From Roseateles asaccharophilus (GTDB taxonomy: Bacteria > Pseudomonadota > Gammaproteobacteria > Burkholderiales > Burkholderiaceae_C), in contig NZ_SNXE01000004.1 of NCBI RefSeq assembly GCF_004362405.1, positions 37,964 through 101,963 of the forward strand: a DNA stretch of 64,000 nt, in the 5' to 3' direction. Both the position numbers and the translations under genes were made by a program. Positions 29,546 to 38,762 of the stretch are shown here, piece by piece. The notes under the pieces were generated by a model, which was given only the letters and a program-made list of their open reading frames with translations, was not told where the DNA came from and did no database searches. How positions within the stretch are numbered: the stretch's first letter is position 1; each line of letters begins with the position of its first letter.

Positions 29546-30697
29546 TCAGGTCCGGTACAGCGGCAGGTTCAGGCGGGCCATGGTGCCGCCCTGCGGGCGC
29601 GGTTCCAGGCTGAGCCGGGCGGCTTGCCCGTAGCGGGACTGAAGTCGCGCCCGGATGTTATCCAGGGCGATGCCATTGCTGCCGCGCCGCGGTCGGCGGG
29701 CGGCCGCTTCCAGACCCAGGCCGTCATCCTCCACGCAGATGTCCAGGCGCCCGTCCTGCTGCCGCGCATGGATGCGCAGGCAGCCGCCCTCGGCCTTGGG
29801 CTCCAGACCATGGTGAATGGCATTCTCCAGCAGGGGCTGCAGGAGCAGGGGTGGCATGGGGGTGCCGCGCAAAGCGGGGTCCACCTCGATCTCGAAGCGC
29901 AGCCGCTGGTCCATGCGGGTCTGCATCAGCTGCAAATAGGCCTGGGCCAGGTCCAGCTCCTCACCCAGCTTGCCGTCCTCGCGGCGCAGCTGGCCCAGGC
30001 TGCTGCGCAGATAGTCGGTGAAGGACTCCAGCATCTGCTTGGCGCGCAGTGGCTCCTCGTCCATCAGGCAGTGCACATGAGCCAGGGTGTTGAAGAGGAA
30101 GTGCGGCTCGATCTGGGCCTGCAGGGCCTTGAACTGTGCCTCGGTGGCGCGCAGGGCCTCGGCCTGGCGGCGCTCCCGCCACCAGAAGATCAGGCTGGCG
30201 GCGGTGGTCGCCACCAGGGAGGTGAGCAGGAATTCTTGCAAGACGGCGGGCTTGTTGAGCAGCCGGGTCCAGAGGTCGATCTGCAAAAGCGTGCCCAGCA
30301 AGCTCAGGCCGATGAAGAAACCCAGCACCACCAAGACAAGGTTCAGCCCGCCATGCAGCAGGGCCGCCCGCCAGCCGCGATCGGCATTGATGCGATCGAG
30401 CGTGGACTCGGGCAGCAGGCGCTCCAGCGCGCGGTAGCCCGCGAAGATCACCAGGGACACGCAGCCAGCGATCACGAGGTTCTCGAACAGGGCCCAGGCC
30501 CAGGCGCGGGCATCGCCGAGCTGATGGCGGTTGGCCAGACCGGCCACGCTCAGCGCCAGGCCGACCAGCAGCGCAATGCTCAGGGGTACGCACAGCTGAG
30601 CCCACAGGGGCACATCACGTTGCTTGTAGAGCTTCCAGCTCAGGCGCCAGGCCTGGCGCAGCTGCTGGGGGATGGACGTCGGCGCGGGGGTGTTCAT
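29546..30697 (-). CDS. LytS/AlgZ-type sensor histidine kinase
   Basis: 383 aa from the ATG at 30697 (the frame extends to 30799 without a good start). About four membrane helices occupy residues 20-180 with no large extracytoplasmic domain. The kinase belongs to the His_kinase family PF06580: the phospho-acceptor histidine is in QAQIEPHFLFNTLAHVHCLM (about residue 210), the N-box is LLLQPLLENAIHHGLEPKA, and glycine-rich DDGLGLE and GSNGIALDNIRARL follow. The partner is the LytTR regulator immediately downstream. It is divergent from the algC-like gene. Confidence 0.88.
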   Translation of the reverse strand: MNTPAPTSIPQQLRQAWRLSWKLYKQRDVPLWAQLCVPLSIALLVGLALSVAGLANRHQLGDARAWAWALFENLVIAGCVSLVIFAGYRALERLLPESTLDRINADRGWRAALLHGGLNLVLVVLGFFIGLSLLGTLLQIDLWTRLLNKPAVLQEFLLTSLVATTAASLIFWWRERRQAEALRATEAQFKALQAQIEPHFLFNTLAHVHCLMDEEPLRAKQMLESFTDYLRSSLGQLRREDGKLGEELDLAQAYLQLMQTRMDQRLRFEIEVDPALRGTPMPPLLLQPLLENAIHHGLEPKAEGGCLRIHARQQDGRLDICVEDDGLGLEAAARRPRRGSNGIALDNIRARLQSRYGQAARLSLEPRPQGGTMARLNLPLYRT

Positions 30698-30740
30698 GGG
30701 GGCGCAGTGTAGGCAGACCCTGTTTGGGGGCCATTGGGGG

Positions 30741-30780
30741 CGCGACGAATGGACGAGCGGCGCGACGAACGGCGAGCGGC
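30741..30780 (-). promoter_or_regulatory. Paired AlgR-box-like direct repeats
   Basis: Two 20-bp direct repeats start CGCGACGAA. Read on the minus strand they contain CCGTTCGTC (30764-30772) and CCATTCGTC (30744-30752), matching the AlgR consensus CCGTTCGTC with 0 and 1 mismatch. The 20-bp period equals about two helical turns, as expected for a LytTR dimer. They lie 44-83 bp upstream of the kinase start and about 125-165 bp upstream of algC. Confidence 0.6.
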
Positions 30781-30903
30781 CGGGATGGGGGCTGGGCATG
30801 CTCCCCGTGAATAAGGGCCGCGGCTGTCTTGAAGCCGTGTCGGGACTGTCGCGCCAGCTGCCTACAATCCGCGCGGAAATTCATCTTCGCAGCAAGGAAA
30901 CTC

Positions 30904-32295
30904 ATGCAAGTCCACGCCTCCATCTTCAAGGCCTATGACATCCGCGGTGTTGTGGGTCAGACCCTGGACGAGACCCTGGCCGAGCACCTGGGCCGGGCCT
31001 TCGGCACTGAAGCCAAGCTGGCCGGCGAGAAGGCCGTGGCCGTGGGCCGCGACGGCCGTCTCTCGGGCCCGGGCCTGGTGGCCGCGCTGGTTCGCGGCAT
31101 CCAGTCCACCGGTCTGGACGTGGTGGACATCGGCGCCGTGACCACGCCCATGCTGTACTACGTGGCCGCCACCCGCGGCAAGCATGGCTGCAACTCCGGC
31201 ATCCAGGTCACCGGCAGCCACAACCCCAAGGACTACAACGGCTTCAAGATGGTGCTCAAGGGCGCCGCCGTCTACGGCGAGCAGATCCAGGGTCTGCGTC
31301 GCCGCATCGAGGCCGAGGACTATGCGACGGGCCAAGGCCGCGTGGGCCAGATGGATGTGCTGGCGGAGTACAGCCACCGCATCGTCAAGGACTGCAAGCT
31401 CAAGCGCCCGCTCAAGATCGTGGTGGACTCGGGCAACGGCATTCCCGGCGCTTCCTCGCCCGCCATCCTGCGCGCCCTGGGCTGCGAGGTGATCGACATC
31501 TATTCCAAGGTGGACGGTGACTTCCCCAACCACCACCCGGACCCCAGCCGCCCCGAGAACCTGGAAGACCTCAAGCGCATCGTGCACGCCACCGATGCCG
31601 ATCTGGGACTGGCCTTCGACGGCGACGGTGACCGCCTGGGCGTGGTGACCAAGGACGGCGAGATGATCATGCCGGACCGCCAGATCATGCTCTTCGCGGC
31701 CGACATCCTCTCCCGCAAGCCCGGCGCCGAAATCATCTTCGACGTCAAGTGCACGCAACGCCTGGCCCCCTGGATCCGCGAGCATGGCGGCAAGCCCCTG
31801 ATGTGGATGACCGGCCACTCCCTGGCCAAGGCCAAGCTCAAGGAAACCGGCGCCCCCCTGGCCGGCGAGCTCTCGGGTCATATCTTCTTCGCCGAGCGCT
31901 GGTACGGCTTTGACGACGCCATGTACACCGCGGCCCGTCTGCTGGAGATCCTCTCGCGCTCGGCCGACCCCAGCGCCGTGCTCCAGGCCCTGCCCACCAG
32001 CTTCAACACGCCCGAGATCAATGTGCCCTGCGCCGAGGGCGAGCACCACGAGGTGGTCAAGCAGCTCAAGGAGATCGCCGAGTTCCCCGGCGCCGCCGAG
32101 ATCGTCACCATTGACGGCCTGCGCGTGGAATACGCCGACGGCTTCGGCCTGATCCGCCCCTCCAACACCACGCCGGTGCTGGTGCTGCGCTTTGAAGGCC
32201 ACACGCAGGAGGCGCTGGAGCGCATCCAGCACGATATGCTGGCCCAGCTCAAGCGCGTGAAGCCGGACGCCACCTTTGCCGCTTCGGCCCATTGA
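30904..32295 (+). CDS. algC: Phosphomannomutase/phosphoglucomutase (AlgC type)
   Basis: Interconverts hexose 6-phosphates and 1-phosphates for GDP-mannose, UDP-glucose and LPS core sugar synthesis. It is 463 aa, the same length as Pseudomonas AlgC. The catalytic phosphoserine is in GIQVTGSHNPKDYNGFK (about 105), the Mg-binding loop is AFDGDGDRLGVV (about 240), the sugar-binding loop is GELSGHIFF (about 321), and the phosphate-binding loop is RPSNTTPVLVLRFE near the C-terminus. The ATG at 30904 follows AAGGAA. It overlaps waaA by 4 bp. manB is an alternative name. Confidence 0.92.
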   Translation: MQVHASIFKAYDIRGVVGQTLDETLAEHLGRAFGTEAKLAGEKAVAVGRDGRLSGPGLVAALVRGIQSTGLDVVDIGAVTTPMLYYVAATRGKHGCNSGIQVTGSHNPKDYNGFKMVLKGAAVYGEQIQGLRRRIEAEDYATGQGRVGQMDVLAEYSHRIVKDCKLKRPLKIVVDSGNGIPGASSPAILRALGCEVIDIYSKVDGDFPNHHPDPSRPENLEDLKRIVHATDADLGLAFDGDGDRLGVVTKDGEMIMPDRQIMLFAADILSRKPGAEIIFDVKCTQRLAPWIREHGGKPLMWMTGHSLAKAKLKETGAPLAGELSGHIFFAERWYGFDDAMYTAARLLEILSRSADPSAVLQALPTSFNTPEINVPCAEGEHHEVVKQLKEIAEFPGAAEIVTIDGLRVEYADGFGLIRPSNTTPVLVLRFEGHTQEALERIQHDMLAQLKRVKPDATFAASAH

Positions 32296-33587
32296 AGCAG
32301 ACCCTGGCCCGCGGCCTCTATGGCTGGGCCCTGCGCTTGGCCACGCCGCTCTACCTGCTCAAGCTCTGGCGGCGCGGTGCGGCCGAGCCCCTGTACCGGG
32401 CGCATTGGGGCGAGCGGCTGGGCCTGTATCGCGGGCCGGCGGCCGAGCCGGGACGGCTGTGGCTGCATGCGGTCTCCCTGGGTGAGACCCGGGCGGCGGC
32501 GCCCCTGATCGCGGCCCTGCGCGCCGAGCGCCCGGGCCTGCGCCTGCTGCTCACCCATGGCACTGCCACCGGGCGCGAGGCCGGTCAGGCCCTGCTGCAG
32601 CCGGGCGATGCCCAGGCCTGGTTGCCCTATGACACGCCCGGCGCCACGCGGCGCTTTCTGCGCCACTGGCGGCCCGCCGTGGGGGTGCTGATGGAAACCG
32701 AGATCTGGCCCAGCCTGCAGCACAGCGCCCGCCGCGCGGGTCTGCCCATGGTGCTGGCCAATGCCCGCCTGTCCGAGAAAAGCCTGCGTCAGGGCCGGCG
32801 TCTGGCCGCCCTGATGCGGCCGGCGGCCGGCGCCCTGAGCCTGGCCCTGGCCCAGACCGAGGCCGATGGCCAGCGCCTGGCCCAGGCCGGCGTGCCGCGC
32901 TGGGAGCGGTCCGGCAATCTCAAATACGATCTGCGGCCCGATGAAGCCTTGCTCGCGCGTGGCCGGGCCTGGCGTGCGGCCCTGGGACGGCCGGTGCTGC
33001 TGGGCGCGGTGACGCGCGAGGGCGAGGAGATCGCCCTGCTGCGCGCCTTCCAGCGCCGCTACGCCGAGCGCTCAGGCGCCGAGCGGCCGCTGCTGCTGAT
33101 CGTGCCGCGCCACCCCCAGCGCTTTGACGAGGTGGCCGGCCTGGTGCAAGCGCAAGGCCTGAGCCTGGCGCGCCGCAGCGCCTGGGGCGAAACGCCGCCG
33201 CCCGAGGCGGCCCGCGCCGAGGTCTGGCTGGGCGACAGCCTGCGCGAGATGTCGCTCTACTACGGCCTGGCCGATCTGGCCCTGCTGGGCGGCAGCTTTG
33301 CGCCCCTGGGCGGCCAGAACCTGATCGAGGCGGCGGCCTGCGGCTGCCCCTTGCTGATGGGCCCGCACACCTTCAATTTCGCCGAGGCCGCGGAGCTGGC
33401 CCAGCAGGCCGGCGCCGCCCGCCGCGTGGCCGATCTGGACGAGGCCCTGGCTCAGGCGCAGGCCCTGCTGGGCGAGGCGGGCGCCGAGCGCAGCGCCATG
33501 GCCCAGGCCGCGCAGCAGTTCGCCGCGGCCCACCGTGGCGCGGCCAAGCGCATGGCCGCGCGCATTCTGGAGCTAATGCCGGCCTGA
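32292..33587 (+). CDS. waaA: 3-deoxy-D-manno-octulosonic acid (Kdo) transferase
   Basis: Inner-membrane glycosyltransferase that adds Kdo to lipid A precursor. It is 431 aa from a TTG start whose last bases overlap the algC stop (TTGA). Seen: N-terminal membrane-associated segment GWALRLATPLYLLKLW, then LWLHAVSLGETRAAAPLI with the conserved acceptor-site Glu, FLRHWRPAVGVLMETEIWP, and the nucleotide-sugar site GGSFAPLGGQNLIEAAACGCPLLMGPHTFNF near residue 330. Coupling to the algC-like gene groups two LPS-related steps. Confidence 0.93.
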   Translation: MKQTLARGLYGWALRLATPLYLLKLWRRGAAEPLYRAHWGERLGLYRGPAAEPGRLWLHAVSLGETRAAAPLIAALRAERPGLRLLLTHGTATGREAGQALLQPGDAQAWLPYDTPGATRRFLRHWRPAVGVLMETEIWPSLQHSARRAGLPMVLANARLSEKSLRQGRRLAALMRPAAGALSLALAQTEADGQRLAQAGVPRWERSGNLKYDLRPDEALLARGRAWRAALGRPVLLGAVTREGEEIALLRAFQRRYAERSGAERPLLLIVPRHPQRFDEVAGLVQAQGLSLARRSAWGETPPPEAARAEVWLGDSLREMSLYYGLADLALLGGSFAPLGGQNLIEAAACGCPLLMGPHTFNFAEAAELAQQAGAARRVADLDEALAQAQALLGEAGAERSAMAQAAQQFAAAHRGAAKRMAARILELMPA

Positions 33588-33608
33588 AGCTGGGGGCCGG
33601 CGGGGGCC

Positions 33609-34694
33609 TCAGACCACCCGCAGGCGCGGCGCGCCCTCGGCCGGGCGCTCGTCCAGTACCTCGCCGATCTCGGCGGCGTAGTCAAAGCCCTCGCGGCGGA
33701 ACAGGGCCAGCACCTCGTCCACGGCCTCGGGGGCGCAGGAGACGAGCAGGCCACCGCTGGTCTGCGGGTCGCTGAGCAGGGCGCAGTCTTCGGCGGCAAA
33801 GCCCTCGGGCAGGGCGATCTGGCTGCCGTAAGAGGCCCAGTTGCGGCCCGAGGCGCCGGTCACAAAGCCCTGGCCGGCCAGGGCGCGCACGCCCGGCAGC
33901 AGGGGCACGCGCGACCAGTCGATGCGCAGGGCCAGGCCGGCGCCGCGCGCCAGCTCCAGGCCGTGGCCACCCAGGCCGAAGCCGGTGACATCCGTCAGGG
34001 CGTGCACGCCCTCCAGCGCCGCCAGGGCCATGCCCGGGGTGTTGAGCTGGGTGGTGCTGGCCAGCATGCGGGCATAGCCCTCGGAATCCAGCTGCTCCTT
34101 CTTCAGCGCGGCGGAGAGCACACCCACGCCCAGGGCCTTGCCCAGGATCAGGCGGTCGCCGGGCCGCGCATCGGCATTGCGCTTCAGGCGCTTGGGGTGG
34201 ACCAGGCCCAGGGCGACCAGGCCGTAGATGGGTTCCACCGAGTCGATGGTGTGGCCGCCGGCAATCGGGATGCCGGCCGCGGCGCAGACTGCCTGGCCGC
34301 CGGCCAGGATGCGGCCTATGGTCTCGGGCGGCAGCACATTGATGGGCATGCCCACCAGGGCCAGGGCGAAGATGGGGCGGCCGCCCATGGCGTAGACATC
34401 ACTGATCGCATTGGTCGCGGCAATGCGGCCGAAGTCATAGGGATCGTCCACGATGGGCATGAAGAAGTCCGTGGTCGCAACCAGGGCCTGTTCCTCATTG
34501 AGCTGGTAGACGGCGGCATCGTCCGCGGTCTCTATGCCCACCAGCAGCTCGGGCGGCACCAGGCCGCCCACACCGCTGTTCTTCAGGATTTCGGACAGCA
34601 GGCCCGGAGCGATCTTGCAGCCGCAGCCGCCACCATGGGACAGGCTGCTGAGACGGGGGACGCTGGCTTGGGAGGGGGACGATGTGGCGCTCAT
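33609..34694 (-). CDS. selD: Selenide, water dikinase (selenophosphate synthetase)
   Basis: Makes selenophosphate from selenide and ATP, for selenocysteine or for 2-selenouridine in tRNA. The 361-aa protein has the N-terminal glycine-rich loop LSHGGGCGCKIAPG; the catalytic position is a Cys (TGC codon), not selenocysteine. ATDFFMPIVDDPYDFGRIAATNAISDVYAMGG is the ATP/Mg-binding block. No selA, selB or mnmH lies in the window, so the downstream use cannot be decided. It ends 21 bp from the convergent waaA stop and begins 16 bp after the GAF-HTH regulator. Confidence 0.95.
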   Translation of the reverse strand: MSATSSPSQASVPRLSSLSHGGGCGCKIAPGLLSEILKNSGVGGLVPPELLVGIETADDAAVYQLNEEQALVATTDFFMPIVDDPYDFGRIAATNAISDVYAMGGRPIFALALVGMPINVLPPETIGRILAGGQAVCAAAGIPIAGGHTIDSVEPIYGLVALGLVHPKRLKRNADARPGDRLILGKALGVGVLSAALKKEQLDSEGYARMLASTTQLNTPGMALAALEGVHALTDVTGFGLGGHGLELARGAGLALRIDWSRVPLLPGVRALAGQGFVTGASGRNWASYGSQIALPEGFAAEDCALLSDPQTSGGLLVSCAPEAVDEVLALFRREGFDYAAEIGEVLDERPAEGAPRLRVV

Positions 34695-34710
34695 GGCGCC
34701 GCATCATAGG

Positions 34711-35877
34711 TCAGGCCATGGTCTTGAGCTTGCGGTAGAGCGTGCTGCGGCCTATGCCCAGCTGGCGGGCGGCTTCGGAGAGATTGCCGGCCGCGGCCTG
34801 CACCGCCGCGGCAATCGCCTGTTGTTCGGCCTCGCGCAGGCTGAGATGGCTCGTCGCCGAACCTGTGGCACGGTTGGGGGCCGCTGGCACGGCCACCGGC
34901 GCTGGCGTGGCAGCAGGGGCCGCTGGCGCGGGCGACGGAGCGGGGGTGTGTCGCGGCTCGGGCCCAGCCGCGGACCTGGACTGCCATGGTCTGGCCAGAC
35001 TGAGCTTGGCCCAGCAAGGCGCGGCGGCCAAGCGGGTCTGCAGACAGACGGGCTCGGTACAAGTCGCCAGCAGGCCCAAGCCTGTGTCGAAAAGGCTGGA
35101 CACGGTCTCGCGCCGCAGCGCCATGGGGGTGAGTCCCAGCAGCGTGGCCGCCTGCCGGTTGCAGCCGAGCACCCGGCCATCGTCGTCAAGAGCCAGCAGC
35201 CCCTCGGCCAGCGTGCCCAGGCCCGAGGCCAGTGCATGCAGATGCAGTCGGTGGCTGTGGCGGAACTGTTCGGCAAAGCACTGGGCTTCGATCAGCCGGG
35301 CGGACATGCCGGCCAGGGCCAGGGTGTGGGGGTGGTAGGAGCGCTTGTCGCCCGAGACATCGATCACGCCCAGCAAGGCACCCTTGTGATCAAAGATGGG
35401 TGCGGCCGAGCAGGTCAGGAAATGCATGGCACGCAGGTAATGCTCCTGGCCATGGACCAGGGTGGGCGCCTCGGTCATCAGCGCGGTACCCACGGCGTTG
35501 GTGCCCTTGTCGGCTTCGGCCCAGAGCGCGCCCGGCGCCAGGGCCACCTGGTCGGCGCGCTGCAGAAATCCGGGGTCGCCCAGGGCGTGCAGCACGCAGC
35601 CACTGGCATCGGTGAGCAGCACCATGCTCTGCCCATGCATGAGTTGCTCGTAGAGCAGCTCCATGACCGGCAGGGCCTGGGCGCAAAGACGGGCATTGCG
35701 CTGCTGCAAGTCGCGCAAGGCCGAGGGTGCCAGCCTGTGCAGATCGGCCCCGGCCTCGCTGCGCAGACCAAAGGCACGGCAGCGCTCGTGCGAGGCCATG
35801 ATCTGGTGACCATGCCGTACATCCAGCGGGGGACGTGGGGCACTCGGTGCGGTCGGGCTGTTGGGGACGGCAGGCAT
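34711..35877 (-). CDS. GAF-Fis regulator lacking the sigma-54 AAA+ domain
   Basis: 388 aa. An AcoR-like N-terminal GAF domain (about 60-210: WAEADKGTNAVGTALMTEAPTLVHGQEHYLRAMHFLTCSAAPIFD) is followed by a PAS-like segment (about 225-285). A Pro/Ala-rich linker (about 300-340, SPAPAAPAATPAPVAVPAAP) leads to a Fis-type helix-turn-helix (about 348-386: LSEAARQLGIGRSTLYRKLK). The central AAA+ module with GAFTGA expected of sigma-54 activators is absent, and the linker stands in its place. It therefore cannot remodel sigma-54 polymerase itself. It lies directly upstream of selD on the same strand. Confidence 0.85.
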   Translation of the reverse strand: MPAVPNSPTAPSAPRPPLDVRHGHQIMASHERCRAFGLRSEAGADLHRLAPSALRDLQQRNARLCAQALPVMELLYEQLMHGQSMVLLTDASGCVLHALGDPGFLQRADQVALAPGALWAEADKGTNAVGTALMTEAPTLVHGQEHYLRAMHFLTCSAAPIFDHKGALLGVIDVSGDKRSYHPHTLALAGMSARLIEAQCFAEQFRHSHRLHLHALASGLGTLAEGLLALDDDGRVLGCNRQAATLLGLTPMALRRETVSSLFDTGLGLLATCTEPVCLQTRLAAAPCWAKLSLARPWQSRSAAGPEPRHTPAPSPAPAAPAATPAPVAVPAAPNRATGSATSHLSLREAEQQAIAAAVQAAAGNLSEAARQLGIGRSTLYRKLKTMA

Positions 35878-35982
35878 GCTGGCTCCCTGTGGGGCGGGCG
35901 AGTTGCCGAATATGGCGCAAGCCGCCCGGGCCTGACAAGCGGGAAAACAGCCGATTTCTCGCGGGCGCTGGCCGTCCTGGGG

Positions 35983-38529
35983 TCAGGCGTTGCTGGTGGA
36001 GCGGACTTCCGCGAGGGTGCTGACCCCGCTCAGCACCTTGATGATGCCGTCCTGGCGCAGGGTGCGCATGCCTTCGCTCAGGGCGCAATGCTGGATGTCC
36101 TCGGCGCGCGCACCGGTCTGGATCAGGCGGCGCACGTTCTTGGACACCGTCAGCAGCTCATGCAGACCCGCTCGACCCTTGAAGCCGGTTTGGTCGCATT
36201 GCGCACAGCCGGGGCTGTGGTAGTGCTGGAGCTGGCCCTTGTCGCCGTACTGAGCCTGCCATTCGGCTTGAAGCGTGGCGCGATCGCCGCGCTGGTCCTT
36301 GGGGAAGACATGGAGGTAGTCTTCCAGCAGTTCTTGCAGCTGCGCGTCGCTCATGGGTTCGGCCTTGCGGCAGTGCGGGCACAGGCGCTTGACCAGGCGC
36401 TGGGCCAGCACCGCCAGCAGGGAGTCCGCAAAGTTGAAGGGGTCCATGCCCATGTCCAGCAGACGCGTCACCGTCTCGGGCGCGCTGTTGGTGTGGAGGG
36501 TGGAGAGCACCAGGTGCCCGGTCAGCGAGGCTTCGACGGCGATATGGGCGGTCTCCTCGTCGCGGATTTCGCCCACCATGATCACGTCCGGATCGGCACG
36601 CAGGAAGGCGCGCAGCGCCTTGGCGAAGGTCCAGTCGATCTTGGGATTGACCTGCACCTGACGCAGGCCCTGCTGGGTGATTTCGATGGGGTCTTCCGCC
36701 GTCCAGATCTTGCGGTCCGGGGTGTTGATATGGCCCAGTGCGGAGTGCAGCGTCGTGGTCTTGCCGGAGCCCGTGGGCCCCACGCAAAGCACCATGCCGT
36801 AAGGCCGGCTGATGGCCTGCTTGAGCGCCTCGAGATTGGCGGGGCTCAGCCCCAGCTTGTCCAGCGGCAGGGGGCGCGCCGAGGACAGCAGGCGCATCAC
36901 CACATCCTCCAGACCGTTGGTGGTCGGGATGGTGGCCACGCGCAATTCCAGCTTGTGCTGGCTGGAGAAGCGCGCGAAGTTGATCTTGCCGTCCTGCGGT
37001 TTGCGCCGCTCGGAGATGTCCAGATCGCACATGATCTTGATGCGGGCGATCATGGCGTTGCGGTAGGTGTGGGGCAGCTCCAGATAGGGCTGCATCTGCC
37101 CGTCCTTGCGAAAGCGGATTCGGACCTTCTCGCGCCCCGGATAGGTCTCGATATGGATGTCTGAAACACCCTGGGCATGGGCCTCGATGATCATGGTGTT
37201 GATCAGGCGCACGAGGGAGTTGTCGGACTGCTCGACCTGGGCATCGTCATCGCGGACGGTGCTTTCATGGCTGTCGCGCTCCAGGCTCTCGATCAGCTTG
37301 TCGGCGTTGTCGAGCTGAAAGTCCAGGGCGAGCGCGGGAATGCGCAGATCACTGGGCGAGGAGGCGCCAGCCGTCGTGCCGCTGCCAAAGCGGTCGTAGA
37401 CCTGGGGCAGGGCAAATTGCAGGGTGCCGACCTTGGTGAGGGTGGGCACGACCTTGAGCTGGGAGATGAACTCCACCTCGTCGATGGCGTCGCGGCGTGT
37501 GGGGTCTTCCATGGCCACGATGAGCTTGCCCTCGCGCAGCACCAGGGGCAGGACCTCCAGGCGCTTGGCCACCGCATAGGGCAGGGTATGTACCGCCTCC
37601 GCCTCCACCGGGAAATGTTCCACGTCCACCAGTGGGTAGCCCATCTTGCGCGCCAGGGCCGACTGCAGCTGCTGGCGCGTGATCACCCCACGCCGCACCA
37701 GCAGCTGGCCCAGGGGCACGGACCGGTCTTCACGCTGCTGTGCCAGCGCCTCGTCCAGCTGCTCCTGGGTTACCAGCTCCAGTGCCAGCAGGGCCTCTCC
37801 GATGCGCACCATGGGCATCTTGGCTTGTTGCTCAATGGCCTGCATCAGCTGCGCCGAGCTGACCACCTGCTTGGCCACCAGGATGTCGCCCACCCGACGG
37901 TTGCGCAGCTCGCTCTGTTCGCGCGCCGCCGCCTCGATCTGGTCGGCGGAGGCCGCGCGATCGCGCACCAGCAGTTCGCCCAGACGCTCGCCGAGTTCAA
38001 AGCCGGCCAGCACCTCACGGGGGACGAAGATGCGCTGCACCGAGTCATCGCTGTCTGAAACCGGTGCGAAAAGATAAAGGCCGTTGTCGTCCTGGTAATG
38101 GCCGATGGTGACGCCCTCTAGCTCGCTACCGCCGAGATAGCTGAGACGGAATTTATTGCGAGGGCGTTGATCCAGGCTCAGCGCATCACCGGGATCAAGC
38201 TGTGTGGGCGGTGTGGCCGGCACGGGACGCAGCAGTTTGATGGCCCGGAACTGCGAGAACTTCAGGGGCATCGCGCTGCGGGCGGGGGGGACATTGATAT
38301 GAGCCAGGCGCTCGCCGATCGCCATCAGCACCACATGGCCCACGGTGCGGCTATTGTTCAGGCCCAGGATCTCGCAGGGCTCGGGGGCCGTCTGCGGCTG
38401 GGGCTGGGGGTAGGCGGTGTAGGGTGGCGTGGGCCACTGGAACTGAGCGTCTCCCATTGCCGAGCCTGCCGCATCAGGATCCTGGGCCTTGGCATAGGGC
38501 CAGTTCAGGGGGGCTGACGGGTCGTGCAT
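35983..38529 (-). CDS. GspE/PilB-type ATPase with tandem MshEN-like repeats
   Basis: 848 aa, well above the 560-600 aa usual for PilB/GspE. Residues 1-180 are an uncharacterised N-terminus, rich in Pro/Gln at first. Residues about 180-320 hold four half-repeats of the type RLGELLV...D/T...QL..A...Q (GERLGELLV, RRVGDILV, VRIGEALL, VPLGQLLV), the pattern of c-di-GMP-binding MshEN domains. The ATPase core has Walker A GPTGSGKTTT, Asp-box VGEIRDEETAHIA, His-box GHLVLSTLHTN, and a four-Cys zinc motif (CPHC...CAQC). The start is ATG 38529. No assembly partners are adjacent. Confidence 0.88.
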   Translation of the reverse strand: MHDPSAPLNWPYAKAQDPDAAGSAMGDAQFQWPTPPYTAYPQPQPQTAPEPCEILGLNNSRTVGHVVLMAIGERLAHINVPPARSAMPLKFSQFRAIKLLRPVPATPPTQLDPGDALSLDQRPRNKFRLSYLGGSELEGVTIGHYQDDNGLYLFAPVSDSDDSVQRIFVPREVLAGFELGERLGELLVRDRAASADQIEAAAREQSELRNRRVGDILVAKQVVSSAQLMQAIEQQAKMPMVRIGEALLALELVTQEQLDEALAQQREDRSVPLGQLLVRRGVITRQQLQSALARKMGYPLVDVEHFPVEAEAVHTLPYAVAKRLEVLPLVLREGKLIVAMEDPTRRDAIDEVEFISQLKVVPTLTKVGTLQFALPQVYDRFGSGTTAGASSPSDLRIPALALDFQLDNADKLIESLERDSHESTVRDDDAQVEQSDNSLVRLINTMIIEAHAQGVSDIHIETYPGREKVRIRFRKDGQMQPYLELPHTYRNAMIARIKIMCDLDISERRKPQDGKINFARFSSQHKLELRVATIPTTNGLEDVVMRLLSSARPLPLDKLGLSPANLEALKQAISRPYGMVLCVGPTGSGKTTTLHSALGHINTPDRKIWTAEDPIEITQQGLRQVQVNPKIDWTFAKALRAFLRADPDVIMVGEIRDEETAHIAVEASLTGHLVLSTLHTNSAPETVTRLLDMGMDPFNFADSLLAVLAQRLVKRLCPHCRKAEPMSDAQLQELLEDYLHVFPKDQRGDRATLQAEWQAQYGDKGQLQHYHSPGCAQCDQTGFKGRAGLHELLTVSKNVRRLIQTGARAEDIQHCALSEGMRTLRQDGIIKVLSGVSTLAEVRSTSNA

Positions 38530-38762
38530 CGGGATCTTCTCCGGGTTGACGGGCTCGGGGCCTACAGGCCGGCAGCGAGCGTGAATTTCTGGAACCGTTC
38601 TCGGCTTGCAGCTTAGCGCCTTTGCATGGCACAGCATCCGCAGAAGAGCCGGGCCCCACCCATGCTGATGCCCGCTGCCCGCTGGGGTGTGGCAACTTTG
38701 TCACGCTGCGGCGCTCCGTCGGCCGGCGTCCCGGCCTTTACACGCTTGCTAGCATCGGGCCC

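Noticed and set aside
34620-34640. Selenocysteine in SelD
   Set aside because: The catalytic codon in GGGCGCK is TGC (Cys), not TGA.
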